From: Ustulina deusta
Lineage: Eukaryota; Ascomycota; Sordariomycetes; Xylariales; Xylariaceae
Direction: 5' to 3'
DNA: 64,000 nt
NCBI GenBank assembly: GCA_023159155.1
Contig: JAJNNX010000053.1
Coordinates: forward strand, 248,001 to 312,000
Notes under the pieces: generated by a model
What the model was told of the DNA's origin: nothing
Seen by the model: only the letters and a program-made list of their open reading frames with translations
Database searches by the model: none
Part shown: piece by piece, positions 34,360 through 45,632 of the stretch
How the letters are laid out: each line of letters begins with the position of its first letter
Position numbering within the stretch: position 1 is the stretch's first letter
Made by a program: the position numbers and the translations under genes

Positions 34360-36165
34360 ATGCGGTCCTTAATTCTGACGCGCGGCTTCCTCGCCGCCCT
34401 GGCAATCCGTCTCGCGTCCGCGCAGGACGAGCCGCAGACAGGCGAGCACCCGGACTGGCCCCGCTGGTGCGGCAAGGTGTACGAGGCCGGGTACGCGGCG
34501 TTTGAGCCCGGGGGCCACACGGTGGCGCCGCCGACGAACGGGTCGACGTTCCTGCACGTGCAGTTCAAGCCGCGGCACAGCCTGTACCTGTCCACGGAGA
34601 CGACGGCCGCGTTCGTGGTGAGCGCCGCGCTGTCGTCTTGGTTCGGCGAGGACTACGCGAATGCGAATGCGACCGGGGCCGCCGCCGCCGCCACCGCCGA
34701 GCCGTTCGCCGAGCTGGCGTTCTCGATCAATCTCGTCGGGGACGAGGCGCCGCTCGTGGAGGGTCGGATCGCCGTCAATGCCACGGGCGTCGAGTTCGGG
34801 TTTGAGCTCTCGCGGCTCGAGCCGAGGATGGCGCCGTACGAGGTCGTGCTCTTGGGATCCTCGGCGGGCGGGGAGCGCAATTACACGGCTGCGAGCGAGG
34901 TGCTCTATCTGCCTGATAATCCCGGGGGCAGCGCGACGAAGATCGATCATCTGGGGGGCGGGTTGCTCTTCAAGAGTGCGCGGACGGGAAATGAGTTCGT
35001 GCCGTTGCTGCCGTACGGGTACTACGGGCTGTATAATGGGTCGAACGACACGGCGGCGAGCGACGAGTTCGTGCGCGAGTATACGAGCAGCGGGAAGGGA
35101 CTGAATGCCATCATCTCGCTTGCTGGGTTTGCGGACACGAATCCGGTCTACGATAGCATGGATGAGCAGGGTCTGCATTTTATGTTTGACCTGCGAGGCT
35201 CGTACAAGAACCTCACCGAGACCGAGCAGCGCGTGAATACCATTAAGCACCACACGTCGCTCTTTGCGTACTGGACGGCCGACGAGTAAGTTGAACCCCG
35301 GGAGAGGATTGCTAGAAATATCACCTACGTTCGTCTATCTTGATGCTAATGAACCAGACCCGACGGCCAGCAAGTCCCCTTCGACAAGACACCAGCGGCG
35401 CAAGCCCTGATCCACAAGCTCGACCCGTATCACCCGGTAGCCATAACGCTGAACTGCCAAGATTACTACTTCGGACCGTACGTGGCCGGTGGCGACATCC
35501 TCATGGAAGACGTGTACCCGATCGGGATCAACAGCACGTTCTCGAAATGGGGGACGGCATGCAACGCAACACTAGGCGATTGCGGCTGCGATAACTGCCG
35601 AGGCACAGTCCAGGACGTATCCTCACGACTCGATGACCTGACGCAGTACGAAGCCTGGCTCGGCCGTTGGCCATTGCCGAAATTCCACAATCCCCAGGTC
35701 TTCCACGGTGAAGACTACTGGTTTCGGGACCCGACGGCCGCCGAGGCCGGCGCTATGAATGCGCTCGCCTTCAATCGCGGCGCCACGGGCATCTTCGGCT
35801 GGACGTGGCCCGGCAGCGCGGATCTCTTCGACGTACATTCGCAGATGGCGAGCGTGGTTACGAGCGCGCCCGTGGCGGATTTCTTGCTCGCCGGGAGACC
35901 GGAGCCTCTGGCGGTTGAAGGATATCAGATACTGGACGCGGCGTACTGGATCGAGGGCGATAAGATGATGGTCTCGGTCGTGAATGGGGGATACGAAGAT
36001 ATCGAGAAATCCGTGTCTATAGCACTGCCCGCTTCAGCAACGGACGTCGAGTTGGTGGCCTTTGGTGGGCTCTCATGGCAGCTGCTAGATGGTCAGTTGG
36101 TCATCAATAAGTTACCTGCCATGTCAACAAGCTTCATCATCTTGAATATCGAGGCAATGAGGTGA
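34360..36165 (+). CDS. Secreted glycoside-hydrolase-like protein (TIM-barrel type)
   Basis: Exons 34360-35285 and 35358-36165, with a 72-nt intron (GTAAGT...AACCAG), giving 577 aa. It has a signal peptide (MRSLILTRGFLAALAIRLASA) and several N-glycosylation sequons. An N-terminal beta-rich region of about 210 residues is followed by a barrel-like part with KGLNAIISLAGF, the strand SLFAYWTADEPDG (candidate acid residue Glu), the DILMEDVYPIG strand with another Glu, GEDYWF, and AMNALAFNRGATGIFGWTWPG. It ends in a beta domain. This pattern matches secreted fungal proteins annotated as glycoside hydrolase subgroup catalytic core. No CAZy family number can be given. Very high GC at third positions yields long open frames on other strands, which are shadows. 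Confidence 0.75.
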
Positions 36166-36380
36166 TAAGTGACATTAGTGTCTAGAGACCAGCGATACAA
36201 TGTGTAGTTTATTTTAGTCCAATTTTCGAGTGAATTGGTATCTGGCAGGGCTATGGGACCGATTTGCAGACAAAGATTCATCGGATGGTCTTTATTTCTG
36301 ATCATTGAATATGAAATGCGAGCGAATCCTGGATAATGTGTAACATCCTCCCACTGTATGCTCTCATCAACTTCCTTGTT

Positions 36381-37775
36381 TTAGTCACCCAACGTTGATT
36401 CCGACTTCGGGACAAGATTAAGGGATTTTAACGTGCTCGCGTATGAATCATTCTCGACATAGGTTCCCTTTAGCAATCTCTCTCCAGATGATGTGTTGAA
36501 GGCACGGCGGCCGTGTAATACCCGGCAGTTGTCGAAAATGACGCACTCTCCGGGAAGCATCTTGTATTCGTAGACATTGTTTTCAGACTCAAAGAGAGGT
36601 TTAAGTTGGCACGCCGCCTCGTGCCATTGCAAAAATATCCGTACGCCTCTTTCCGTCAGGCTGTCCGGCTGTTCGGGTTTCTGAAAAGGGGGAGACCAGA
36701 ATACCCCCGGTCCGTTCTGGAGAACTTCGCGCGACCACCGGTAGTTATTGCCGCCCTTGTTGTAGTGGTAGGTCACACGACGCTCACGGAGAGGCTGGAC
36801 CAGTTCTGGGAATTTGCACCGGAACTCGTGGGAGGCACGAAAGCCATCGCTGAAGAGAGACTCCCCTCCCTCACAGGTATTCTGGAGGCAATGGAGGATC
36901 TGGATGCGTGGAGCGTGACGCATGTATAGGAGGTCCTGATGTAGGCCCAGATATGAGTTGGTGTAGGCCACGTTCTCGGCGTCAGGCTTGGACCTCACGT
37001 CCCAGGTCGTCCCATAGAAAGTGTGTTGAATAACACCAAGCTTCGAGGCTATATCCTTGATGATCTCCTCGGACTCAGGTACATGGCGCAGGAATATAAG
37101 CCCATACTCGCTCAACGCGGTCATGGCCTGCCGATACTCTAGCCCGTCGGCCATGAATGATTCGTAGGAAAAATACGGTGATACTTCACTGATGACCTTC
37201 CGATCCCACAGTTTTGGTCCCGGTGTTGTCGTTTCACGCTGAAGGTGCTGGCGCCAGAAAGTGGGCGGATACACTGAGACATGAGGGCGGCCAGTCAAGA
37301 AATCGTTGTGAAAGCAGACCTGCAAATTACCTTCGGCAGTGACATTGAAGGTGGTTATTTTCAATTTGGTCGGGACGTCGGTCGAAGCAAAGCGTTTCTG
37401 GCCTGAGGAAGGATCGACGCACTCCTCGCAGGTGCAGGCGTCGCGAAGCCAGGTCCGGTCAGTCACGCGGGGGATGGCAGCTGAGGATTCGTAGTAACGG
37501 ATTGGACTAGTCAGATCCCTCCTATCGGTGGACCAGAAATGGCGATATGCACGATGCTTCGCGCCGTCGTTGGCAGCCAGAAATGTTCTGACGAGAGGCG
37601 GGCATGTCGGGGCCAGGGGCTGATCCGCCGCGTCTGAGGCCACAAGCGGTACCAATGGCAGCGGCCTTAGTTGTGAAAGCTGACGACGAGACCAGCGCAG
37701 GCCGTGCTTCGGGGGTTTGCATGTGTGCCGTGCTGCGAACCGCAGCGACCTCCCCAGCGTCGTGGCGGCGGGCAT
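36381..37775 (-). CDS. Gamma-butyrobetaine dioxygenase (2OG/Fe, TauD family)
   Basis: Single exon, 464 aa, from ATG 37775; the frame continues upstream without another ATG. The N-terminus (PAATTLGRSLRFAARHTCKPP...RWSRRQ) is Arg-rich and acid-free, as in a mitochondrial presequence. The small N-terminal domain carries WLRDACTCEECVDPSSGQKRF, the zinc-binding Cys cluster of gamma-butyrobetaine and trimethyllysine hydroxylases. The TauD domain shows the iron facial triad GLHQD (His279, Asp281) and VLHGRRAF (His421), plus a GVFWSPPF segment. The predicted reaction is hydroxylation of gamma-butyrobetaine to L-carnitine with 2-oxoglutarate and O2. The related trimethyllysine dioxygenase cannot be excluded by motif alone. 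It is divergent from RRP15. Confidence 0.88.
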   Translation of the reverse strand: MPAATTLGRSLRFAARHTCKPPKHGLRWSRRQLSQLRPLPLVPLVASDAADQPLAPTCPPLVRTFLAANDGAKHRAYRHFWSTDRRDLTSPIRYYESSAAIPRVTDRTWLRDACTCEECVDPSSGQKRFASTDVPTKLKITTFNVTAEGNLQVCFHNDFLTGRPHVSVYPPTFWRQHLQRETTTPGPKLWDRKVISEVSPYFSYESFMADGLEYRQAMTALSEYGLIFLRHVPESEEIIKDIASKLGVIQHTFYGTTWDVRSKPDAENVAYTNSYLGLHQDLLYMRHAPRIQILHCLQNTCEGGESLFSDGFRASHEFRCKFPELVQPLRERRVTYHYNKGGNNYRWSREVLQNGPGVFWSPPFQKPEQPDSLTERGVRIFLQWHEAACQLKPLFESENNVYEYKMLPGECVIFDNCRVLHGRRAFNTSSGERLLKGTYVENDSYASTLKSLNLVPKSESTLGD

Positions 37776-38345
37776 CGTGCAGCAGGCCGCGAATGGATGT
37801 CTGAGGATGTCGGGGTGCCAGAGCAACGAGCTGAGGTTCAACACTGGACACTGAAGCTGTGGAGTCCCATGGACACGGCAGATGGGAAGGGGTTAGCGTC
37901 GACAACGACGAAGTTGTCGAGAGTAGTGCCTAGGCGTAACGGAGGACTACTCGAAGGAAGAATATCAGGTAGAGGCAGAAGAGAGGTGCGGGTGCGGCCA
38001 ATCAAAGAGAGTGGGATCCGTCGTCCCTGGAATCAGCTATACCTAACTGGGCAGAAAGCTGGGGTTCGTGGGTCGATTAAATGGGGCTTGGCAGCCATCT
38101 GGGACTAGGTAGGTTGAATCTTTTTTTTATCTTATCTTTATCGATGCTGCTACAGTGGGACGATAGCGGGCGCATTCAATTAGGTTGTCACCCCAACTTT
38201 TTCTTCTCCGTCGTGAAGCTCGACCGTTGACGTGGGCCGAATATCCCAACAAGAACACAAGGGAATTGGCTTTCACTTGCCTGGCCATTCAAAGTGCCAA
38301 TCGCGAGATAGATAGCCTTCTCTACAGGAAGGAAAAGAGGAAGAT
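37776..38345. promoter_or_regulatory. Shared 5' region of dioxygenase and RRP15
   Basis: 570 bp between divergent ATGs, with a T-rich stretch near 38119-38145. No specific motif is recognised. Confidence 0.4.
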
Positions 38346-39360
38346 ATGGCTGGCGCCTCCACGAAGAAAAGAAGTCATGCCGACTCCGCAGCGGCCGGAA
38401 AGCCGCAGAGACCACAGAAGAAACAAAAGAAAGTGCCCCGATACCAGAGCGACTCGGAAGAAGACCTCGACAATGCCCTCGTCGATGACATAGCCTCGCT
38501 GTCGGGCTCCGATATCGACTCCGAATCAGACGCCGACACGCCTGCCTTGACGCCTGCGGCGAGGAGTAGGGGGAAGAGCTCGAAGAAGAGCCTGGGCGAA
38601 GGCGAGTCGGACAGTCAAGATGGCGCTAACGCTGCCGCTGAAAGCGACGACAACGATGACGATACTGATGGCGAGGAGGATGAATTCACAAACTCAGAGG
38701 GCGAAGCATCAAATATTGGGTCAAAACGGCCGAAATCCAAACGCAACGATCCGGACGCATTTGCTACTTCATTACAAAAGATTCTCTCGACGGTGAGTCG
38801 GCACCTCGACATCCACCTTGACAACTCTTTGCTGATACACTGCCCCCATAGAAACTTTCCAGTTCTAAAAGGTCCGACGCTATTCTGTCCCGCAGCGCCG
38901 CGGCGCAAAAGGCCAGCCGAGAGATTGTCGACGCAACATTAGAGGCGAAAGCCCGGAAACTTCTGTATGTCATGATCCTCGTCGATAGACCATCTGTACA
39001 CTTCGCAAACCTCACTGCTGACCATCCCACAGTCGCGATCAGAAACTCGTGGCGTTAGAAAAAGGGAGAGTCAAGGATGTTTTGACTGGCGACAGCAGCG
39101 AGGAGACATCGACCGCAGAGATCATGCAGACCGAGCGGCGCTTGCGTAAGACGGCCCATCGTGGTGTGATTATGCTATTTAGAGCTGTACGCGAGGCACA
39201 GGAGAGGGCCACAGAAGCAGACAGGGATGCTAGAAAAGAAGGCATCATCGGAATACAACAACGGCAGGAGAAGGTGAACGAGATGAGCCGGCAGGGCTTC
39301 TTAGACTTGATCGCCGGGGCAGGCGGAAAGCTCAAGAGGGGAGGGCTAGAAGAAGCATGA
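38346..39360 (+). CDS. RRP15: Ribosomal RNA-processing protein Rrp15
   Basis: Exons 38346-38792, 38852-38964 and 39033-39360, introns of 59 and 68 nt, 295 aa. The N-terminal third is basic then strongly acidic and Ser-rich (nucleolar, low complexity). The conserved domain starts at DPDAFATSLQKILSTKL, where the first splice joins ILST to KLSSSKRSDAILSRS. It continues KARKLLRDQKLVALEKGRVKDVL and a C-terminal block with RRLRKTAHRGVIMLFRAVREAQ, as in Rrp15 of yeast. The yeast protein is needed for maturation of 27S pre-rRNA and 60S assembly in the nucleolus. Length and order fit the family. Confidence 0.93.
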
Positions 39361-39618
39361 AGTGACAGACGGCCTGAGCCACGAATCATATAATAACATT
39401 ACTATGGCTCTGGCCCCAGAGTTGAGTCTACCTTGGACAATGTCCATCATGAACCAAGGTTTCCTGTTATACATGCTTTATACAGTTTCCTATTGTCAAT
39501 TTCAGACAAACGTGACGCCTTGGACCCTTGCCTTGGGATATAAACGACTGGTTCCGGAGGAAGACCTGCCTAATTCTACAGTTTGGATTCGTCTACTGTT
39601 TGGATTCGTATCGTTTCG

Positions 39619-40245
39619 TCATGATTTCTGGGTAAAATCGCTCGCCTGCAGATTCCTCGTCATTGACGGTAACTTGACTCTCAAGCCGTCCAGCTCCTTT
39701 TTCATGACGACCTGGCAACCTAGACGACTCGTCTCGGTCAGGCCAAAGGCAAGGTCGAGCATGTCATTCTCGTCGTCGTCGGGTTCGGGCATCTTGTCAT
39801 ACAAATCTTCGTCGAGGACGATAACGTGGCAAGTCGAGCAGGCGCAAGACCCGCCGCATGCGCCCTCCATCTCCAAGTCGTGCGCTTGCGCAATATCTAG
39901 CAGGTTATCGCCTGCAGAAACGGCGATTTTATGTTCTTTCTGGTCCTTGTCGATAAAGGTGACGTAGAGCCTAGAACCATTCATCAGCACAGTGGATGTA
40001 CAGGAATGTCCAAGAACATTGTCCTACTCCTCTCCTGGTTTTGGCGGCGTTATATGCCCATGCTGTTGTATCTGAGATGTGCTAAACTGTCGGAGAGTCG
40101 AGCTCGGGAAGGCGGCGCAATTGCGCGGGGCGCTTATTATCTTGCGACTAGTTGACGTTATGGACAAGCTGCGCTGCCACGGAGCAGACGTAGAAGTGCT
40201 GCGCAGGCTGCGTAACCCCCTAGCCAGGAGTCTAGAAGCCGACAT
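39619..40245 (-). CDS. YAH1: Mitochondrial [2Fe-2S] ferredoxin (adrenodoxin, Yah1)
   Basis: Exons 40245-40028 and 39970-39619, with a 57-nt intron (GTAGGA...TTCTAG) inside GEE|LYVTF, giving 189 aa. The first ~60 residues are Arg/Ser-rich (MSASRLLARGLRSLRSTS...), a mitochondrial presequence. The ferredoxin domain has Cys111, Cys117 and Cys120 in ACGGSCACSTCHV and Cys158 in SRLGCQV, the adrenodoxin spacing, plus the acidic interaction helix MPEPDDDENDMLDLA. It transfers electrons from ferredoxin reductase (Arh1) to the Fe-S cluster assembly machinery and heme A/ubiquinone synthesis in the matrix. The first in-frame ATG is used. Confidence 0.95.
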
Positions 40246-40925
40246 AACTCTGGCTATAGGTCGCCGCGGCACGACGAGTTCGGACGACAAAAACGAGGGG
40301 TGGGGGAGACGGAGACGGATGAAATAGAATTGGTTATAAGTCGGCTCAAAAAAACGCTGTTAGGCTGTGCACACCAGACGATGATTAGGTAAATTTGCGC
40401 CAATTAGTAGCTATAGTTGGCGAGTCAAATGTACATGCATGTGTATAAGACGGGCCAACAACCTTAATGCTCAGCCGGTTCGGATGCGATTATAGAGGTA
40501 GAAAAATATCAAGTTACAGACTTAGTTAGCTCGGATAGGCTCGGGCATTTGCTATGTCGGACCAATGATTGGTGAGCTTAACTCCGAACTCGACGAGCTG
40601 GGGGAGGTACTACCTAAGTACCTACCGATGTAGCGGCGACGCCACGGGCGAGCTCGGATCAGCCCTGGTATGACGTGCGGCTCTCCTATCAGCGGTCTAT
40701 ATTATCCCTTATCCTTATCCCTTATCGCAATCATCGCCCAGACCGCACTTGGGAGATAGAGAGTGGACAGGACATGGGCTTGATTTTTAATTCTCGCGGT
40801 GCGAACTCCCAACGCCCCATTGCGGTTCGGCTACACTAACCTTGACCGCCAGTATCAATCCCACAGCATCCCACTTCTCTATCACAACCACCGGAGAATG
40901 TATAGTCAGCACAGAGCTTGATATA
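40246..40925. promoter_or_regulatory. Bidirectional region between YAH1 and UGO1
   Basis: 680 bp separating two nuclear genes for mitochondrial proteins. Repeated CTTATCCCTTATC words near 40705-40725. No defined site recognised. Confidence 0.4.
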
Positions 40926-42437
40926 ATGGCTTCGACGGGAGATAGCGTGAACCCTCTCCGACCTTACTACATCCCTCCTAGGATTGGGGAGCAGACCGGA
41001 TCGCTTCCCCGCGCCAATCCCTTCTCCAACTCGACGACGCCCAATGTGACGGCGTCGGCCAAGTACGCCTCCAAGGCACGCGACATCTTTCCCGACATCG
41101 ACTACAAGGACCACCTCGACGAGCTGTCGCCGTCCACCGTCGAGTCAATAAGGCAGTTCGTCGACGAGCTACTATGGAAATACACGTCGGTGTTGATGGC
41201 CCAGCCCTTCGAGGTGGCCAAGACAATCCTGCAAGTGAGGAGCCAGGACGATCTCGGCGGGTTGGATGCACCGCCCGTCGATGTCGTAAAGCCGAGCATC
41301 GCCAGCCCGCGGAACTCCATACTCAGCGACACTGGCGTATGGCAGCGGGACGCTCCGGTGAACCATGGACTCCAGTATCCCGACTCCGATTCCGATCCCG
41401 ATGAACCTGCGTACTTTAGCTCCGGCGCTCCATACACACCAACGCCTTCCACGCGCTCACGCCGGCGTAGGGGATCATCGCCGCCGCCAGAATCCCCTAC
41501 CATCCTTCCCAAGGCTGCTCTCCCCCCCCACCAGATAGTATTGCGCCGACCTGATTCGATCCTCGACGTCATATCACAGCTCTGGTCCAAGGAATCGGTG
41601 TGGGGGGTGTGGAAAGGGACAAACGCCACATTTCTATACTCGATACTTCATTCTCTGTTAGAAAACTGGGGACGGAGTCTACTGAGTGCATTACTTAATG
41701 TGCCTGATTTGGGGGTCAAGGACGACGTTGATCGGCTGGTGGACATCGCCTCCCCTTATCCGTGGGCGTCGTTGTGTGTTGCCGCAGCAGCTGCCGTCAC
41801 TACCGGTCTTATTCTCGCTCCCCTCGATCTTATCCGAACACGATTAATAGTAACTTCTACTTCGCGCGCGCCCAGGCGAACACTTGCCTCCTTGCGATCT
41901 CTACCCTCGTGGGTCTGCCATCCGACGCTCATCGCCCCAACGCTTCTCCACTCCCTCATCCACCCATTTATCGCACTCTCGACACCCCTCGTTCTCCGCT
42001 CGCAATTTCTTATCGACCGTGATCTATCACCCATCACATTCTCTGTCGTCAAATTCTGTACATCATGTGCATCTTTATTCGTCAAGCTCCCGCTTGAAAC
42101 CGTGTTACGTCGAGGTCAAATGGCGGTGCTAGCCGAGCCTTCATACCTACAAGCCCTTGACAAGACAAGCAAGATGGAGACAATCGTGCAGCCGGGCCCC
42201 TATCATGGCGTTGTAGGCACCATGTATACGATTGTTTCGGAGGAAGGTTCCAGGCCTATGCCTGTGCCGACTAAGAATCCACGAGCCAGAAAGAGTAAGG
42301 CTAAGGTAACCGAAGTAATCTACAAGAAGGGACAAGGCCTAGACGGTCTTTGGCGTGGGTGGAAGGTGAGCTGGTGGGGGTTGGTCGGTCTATGGACCGC
42401 CAGCGTAGCCGGAGGCGGAGGCGAAGGTGAGTTTTGA
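40926..42437 (+). CDS. UGO1: Mitochondrial outer-membrane fusion protein Ugo1 (carrier family)
   Basis: Uninterrupted 503-aa frame from ATG 40926 (MASTGDSVNPLRPYYIPP). It has a soluble N-terminal region, then SVLMAQPFEVAKTILQVR, the degenerate carrier signature (PxE/D-x-x-K) near residue 95. A disordered acidic/Arg-Ser loop (PDSDSDPDEP...RSRRRRGSS) follows, then SVWGVWKGTNATFLYSILHSLLENW, a second carrier-like repeat with LAPLDLIRTRLIV, a third with KLPLETVLRRGQM, and GLWRGWKVSWWGLVGLW. The order matches Ugo1 of filamentous fungi, which links outer and inner membrane fusion machinery (Fzo1, Mgm1) in yeast. A GTGAGT lies at the very end, but the ...GEGEF ending is family-like, so no 3' intron is invoked. 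Confidence 0.9.
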   Translation: MASTGDSVNPLRPYYIPPRIGEQTGSLPRANPFSNSTTPNVTASAKYASKARDIFPDIDYKDHLDELSPSTVESIRQFVDELLWKYTSVLMAQPFEVAKTILQVRSQDDLGGLDAPPVDVVKPSIASPRNSILSDTGVWQRDAPVNHGLQYPDSDSDPDEPAYFSSGAPYTPTPSTRSRRRRGSSPPPESPTILPKAALPPHQIVLRRPDSILDVISQLWSKESVWGVWKGTNATFLYSILHSLLENWGRSLLSALLNVPDLGVKDDVDRLVDIASPYPWASLCVAAAAAVTTGLILAPLDLIRTRLIVTSTSRAPRRTLASLRSLPSWVCHPTLIAPTLLHSLIHPFIALSTPLVLRSQFLIDRDLSPITFSVVKFCTSCASLFVKLPLETVLRRGQMAVLAEPSYLQALDKTSKMETIVQPGPYHGVVGTMYTIVSEEGSRPMPVPTKNPRARKSKAKVTEVIYKKGQGLDGLWRGWKVSWWGLVGLWTASVAGGGGEGEF

Positions 42438-44402
42438 AGTGCATCTACACTGGACCATAATTGATTGGTCCTGTGTTTTCGGTAGGCGGCGCCTAGAGGG
42501 GGGCTGGTCGCGGTTATTACACCAAAGAAACCACCTCCTGGGGGGCGCGATTGATTTTGTGGTTGCAAAGCGCTTTATGAGTTATGGCATTGATATCCCT
42601 CATCACTTATTGTACGAATACATATACAAAGTAAATACAAATCCTGAATATGTGCATATACCATTGTTCTCTTCTTGGTCTTCTAGTGTACTACGATTTC
42701 ACCACGCCGAAGATCATCATGAACTATGGAAGAACATGATCGACATAGCTCGTCTGATCATTTATGATCCCCTGCAGTTACCCCTCAGCCAGCTCGCGAG
42801 TAAATACCTAGCCCTGTAGTGTAGGCCACGCCCTGTTCATCAACCTGAAGCTGGTCTCCTATTCCATGACCAACGAGGATATCTCGCTTAACATGGATGA
42901 AAATCAATGATTCGCGATGAACGCCAGGTTGGTTCCCACTTATGATGAGATGAAACGGGTGGGTATTCCAAGTGACAGGGCTATGATGGGGACATATTGG
43001 AACGTTGAACAAGCCCCAATGCCTTTTGCTTCATCTGAGACGGTTCGTTCCGCGAGGATTCGTCATCGACATGGCCAACTCAGCGACCGGGCGTCAGGAG
43101 TTGAATAAAGGTTCAAGCGAGCGCGTTTTGAAATGAAGATATCTATGGTACCTATTATGGTGTCTAATGCCGCCGCTGGCCTTGTAACATCTTCTTTGAG
43201 TAAGTACTTAGACATGCCTGCCCCTTACACTATGTGAGCGTCGGAGTTCAACCGAATGAACAGATGAACCGAATTCGAACCGCCGAGGAATAACTCGAGG
43301 AGTGGGGAATAGCTAAAGGGTCATTGTAGTATACACTACGAACCAGTATAAGATTGTTGCTCCAAGCGCCAATCGAGATATCCCACGAATAACAACGGTC
43401 TGCCGATGTGGACTGATACCCCTGGGCCCCGAAACAACGGGACCTCAGCCCCCCCCTACAGCTCTCCACGGCGCCGAACCAGACCGGGATGCTCAGATGG
43501 ATAACCGAGGCAGTCTAATGAAGACCGAAGATTTTTCGTCACAGCCCTTACAAGTATAATTTCATAACCTTTAAGCGGTGTATCATATCACTGACGCCAC
43601 CTGGAATGTCGACCCGAATTCCCGGCTCTGGCCTGTTCCTGTGTTAGTGTAGTCCCTCGGCCCCAACGACGGCGAGAAAGGCCCCTGCTTCAACTCTCTA
43701 GTGTAAGTCGGCGACCCATACACTGCCGTCTTGGGTTTGTTCCCGTCACCAAACCTCATACCAGGTAACGTCATAAAGCGCCGAGACCAGATTAACTCGA
43801 TATTATATTTCGACATAGGACGAATCCCTGAGCTTTGAGCGTACCCACAGCACATAAACCCCTGATGAGCACTTATACTCTCAAAACTATGATGCAACCC
43901 CTGAGTGGACTACCGTCACCGATCGTCTCCATCTGACGAAGCTGCGGAAGAGCCTCACATGGTTCGGTTGGCTATCCAGTGGAGCTCTCAATGCTTGTAT
44001 TCTATACTATACTACGTACAAGGGGGTCCCCAAGCATACGCAAGCGCGAGCCGTGAGCCGCCATCGAGTGATGCTACACTAGGGCACAACTATATAATGA
44101 TGAGACACTCCTCATCCGAAGCTCTCTTTCTTTCTTTCACCACCGCCAACCATTGGTTTCTCGAAGTCGACCTTCTTTCTTTCTCAAGTTCCATTCGTTC
44201 GCTTGTCTGATTACTGCCGTTCTTTCTTCCTCCTGGTGAGAATACATCTCTGGATCTCGACTGATCCTGATCTTTTTACCATCGTCACTCTCTTTCTCTG
44301 TCTCTCTGTGGCTATCTTAGTTATCTGATACACCCGAGTTTTGACCTTACCGAATACTTCGAAAAAAATTTAACTCGACTCTCGTCGAGAATAACCGACA
44401 AG
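42438..44402. other. 2-kb intergenic region
   Basis: No domain-bearing frame. Short frames at 42427-42819, 43583-43897 and 43905-44210 are not supported. The final ~300 bp before the LPMO gene are T/C-rich (repeated TTCTTTCTTTC near 44125-44195 and 44221-44305), typical of a highly expressed fungal promoter/5' UTR. Confidence 0.5.
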
Positions 44403-45632
44403 ATGAACAACTTCCGATCTTCCTCGCTGCTCGCTGCTCTGGCCACCGCCGTCAGCGTTGCGGCCCATGGACACGTTTCCAACATTGTTATCAACGGCGT
44501 CTCCTACCAGACCTACGACCCAACGGTCTTCCCGTACATGTCCGACCCGCCCACCGTCGTAGGCTGGACGGCGTCTGACACGGACAACGGCTTCGTGGAG
44601 CCGAATTCATTCACCAGCGGCGACATCATCTGCCACAAGTCGGCCACGCCCGCCGGCGGCTTCGCCCAGGTCGCCGCGGGCGACAGCATCTCGATCCAGT
44701 GGAACACATGGCCCGACTCGCACAAGGGCCCCATGCTCGACTACCTCGCGGCCTGCAACGGCGATTGCGACAGCGTCGACAAGACGGCGCTCGAGTTCTT
44801 CAAGATCGACGAGGCCGGCATCCTGGACTCGTCCTCGGCGCCGGGCACCTGGGCCTCGGACGTCATGATCGGCAACAACAACACCTGGCTCGTGCAGATC
44901 CCCGCGAGCATCAAGGCGGGCAACTACGTGCTGCGGCACGAGACCATCGCGCTGCACTCGGCCGGCTCGGTGAACGGCGCCCAGAACTACCCGCAGTGCT
45001 TCAACCTCGAGATCACCGGCAGCGGCACCGAGGTCCCGGCCGGCGTCCTCGCCACCGAGCTGTACACCCCCACCGACCCCGGCATCGAGGTCAACATCTA
45101 CGTCTCCGGCCTCGACTACCAGATCCCCGGGCCCACCCTCATCTCGGGCGTCTCCAGCACCGTCTCGCAGTTCAGCTCCGCCATTACCGCCTCGGCCAGC
45201 GCGACGGTAGGAAGCGGGTCCGACTCCAGCGCCAGCGCCACCACCACGGCCGCACAAGGCACGACGACGACGACGACCTCTTCCAGCCAGGCCGCGTCTT
45301 CGACCAGCGCAGCTACCTCATCGACCGCGGCCCAGCCCACCACGACCCTCGTCACCTCGACGCGGGCCGCGACATCATCGACGACGCCAGCCGTGACGAC
45401 TGCCATCCCGACCGCCACGGCCGCCACCACGGCCACCAAGACGCAGACCGGCGCCGTCTCGGCCCAGACCCTCTACGGCCAGTGCGGCGGCACCAACTGG
45501 TCCGGCCCCACGACCTGTGCCGAGGGCACCTGCACCGAGTACAACGCGTACTACGCGCAGTGCGTCGAGGCCGCCGTCGCGGCCGCGGCCGTGGCGAGCA
45601 GTGGGAGTAGCTGTTCGCTGGGGTCTAAGTGA
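44403..45632 (+). CDS. AA9 lytic polysaccharide monooxygenase with CBM1
   Basis: Intronless, 409 aa. The signal peptide ends ...SVAA and the mature protein starts at His22 (HGHVSN), the N-terminal histidine-brace residue. The second copper ligand is His107 in [14 protein letters not shown] and the axial Tyr196 lies in [12 protein letters not shown]. The AA9 domain spans about residues 22-245. A long Ser/Thr/Ala linker (about 255-350) follows, then a CBM1 ([13 protein letters not shown]...[12 protein letters not shown], about 354-388). About 20 residues follow the CBM1 (Ala-rich, ending [10 protein letters not shown]), whereas CBM1 normally forms the very C-terminus. It cleaves cellulose or related glucans oxidatively, outside the cell, using Cu and H2O2 or O2. 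Very high GC3 gives long shadow frames. Confidence 0.95.
   Translation: MNNFRSSSLLAALATAVSVAAHGHVSNIVINGVSYQTYDPTVFPYMSDPPTVVGWTASDTDNGFVEPNSFTSGDIICHKSATPAGGFAQVAAGDSISIQWNTWPDSHKGPMLDYLAACNGDCDSVDKTALEFFKIDEAGILDSSSAPGTWASDVMIGNNNTWLVQIPASIKAGNYVLRHETIALHSAGSVNGAQNYPQCFNLEITGSGTEVPAGVLATELYTPTDPGIEVNIYVSGLDYQIPGPTLISGVSSTVSQFSSAITASASATVGSGSDSSASATTTAAQGTTTTTTSSSQAASSTSAATSSTAAQPTTTLVTSTRAATSSTTPAVTTAIPTATAATTATKTQTGAVSAQTLYGQCGGTNWSGPTTCAEGTCTEYNAYYAQCVEAAVAAAAVASSGSSCSLGSK

Noticed and set aside
34369..35253. 294-codon minus-strand frame
   Set aside because: Antisense to the secreted glycoside-hydrolase-like gene; Arg-rich shadow without domain.
42418..42500. Possible 3' intron and extra exon of UGO1 (GTGAGT near 42427)
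   Set aside because: The uninterrupted frame ends in a family-like GEGEF tail, and the alternative would add no conserved sequence.
44699..45610. 303-codon plus-strand frame and long minus-strand frames
   Set aside because: They overlap the LPMO gene out of frame. The sequences are Arg/His/Pro-rich, as expected from GC-rich shadow frames.
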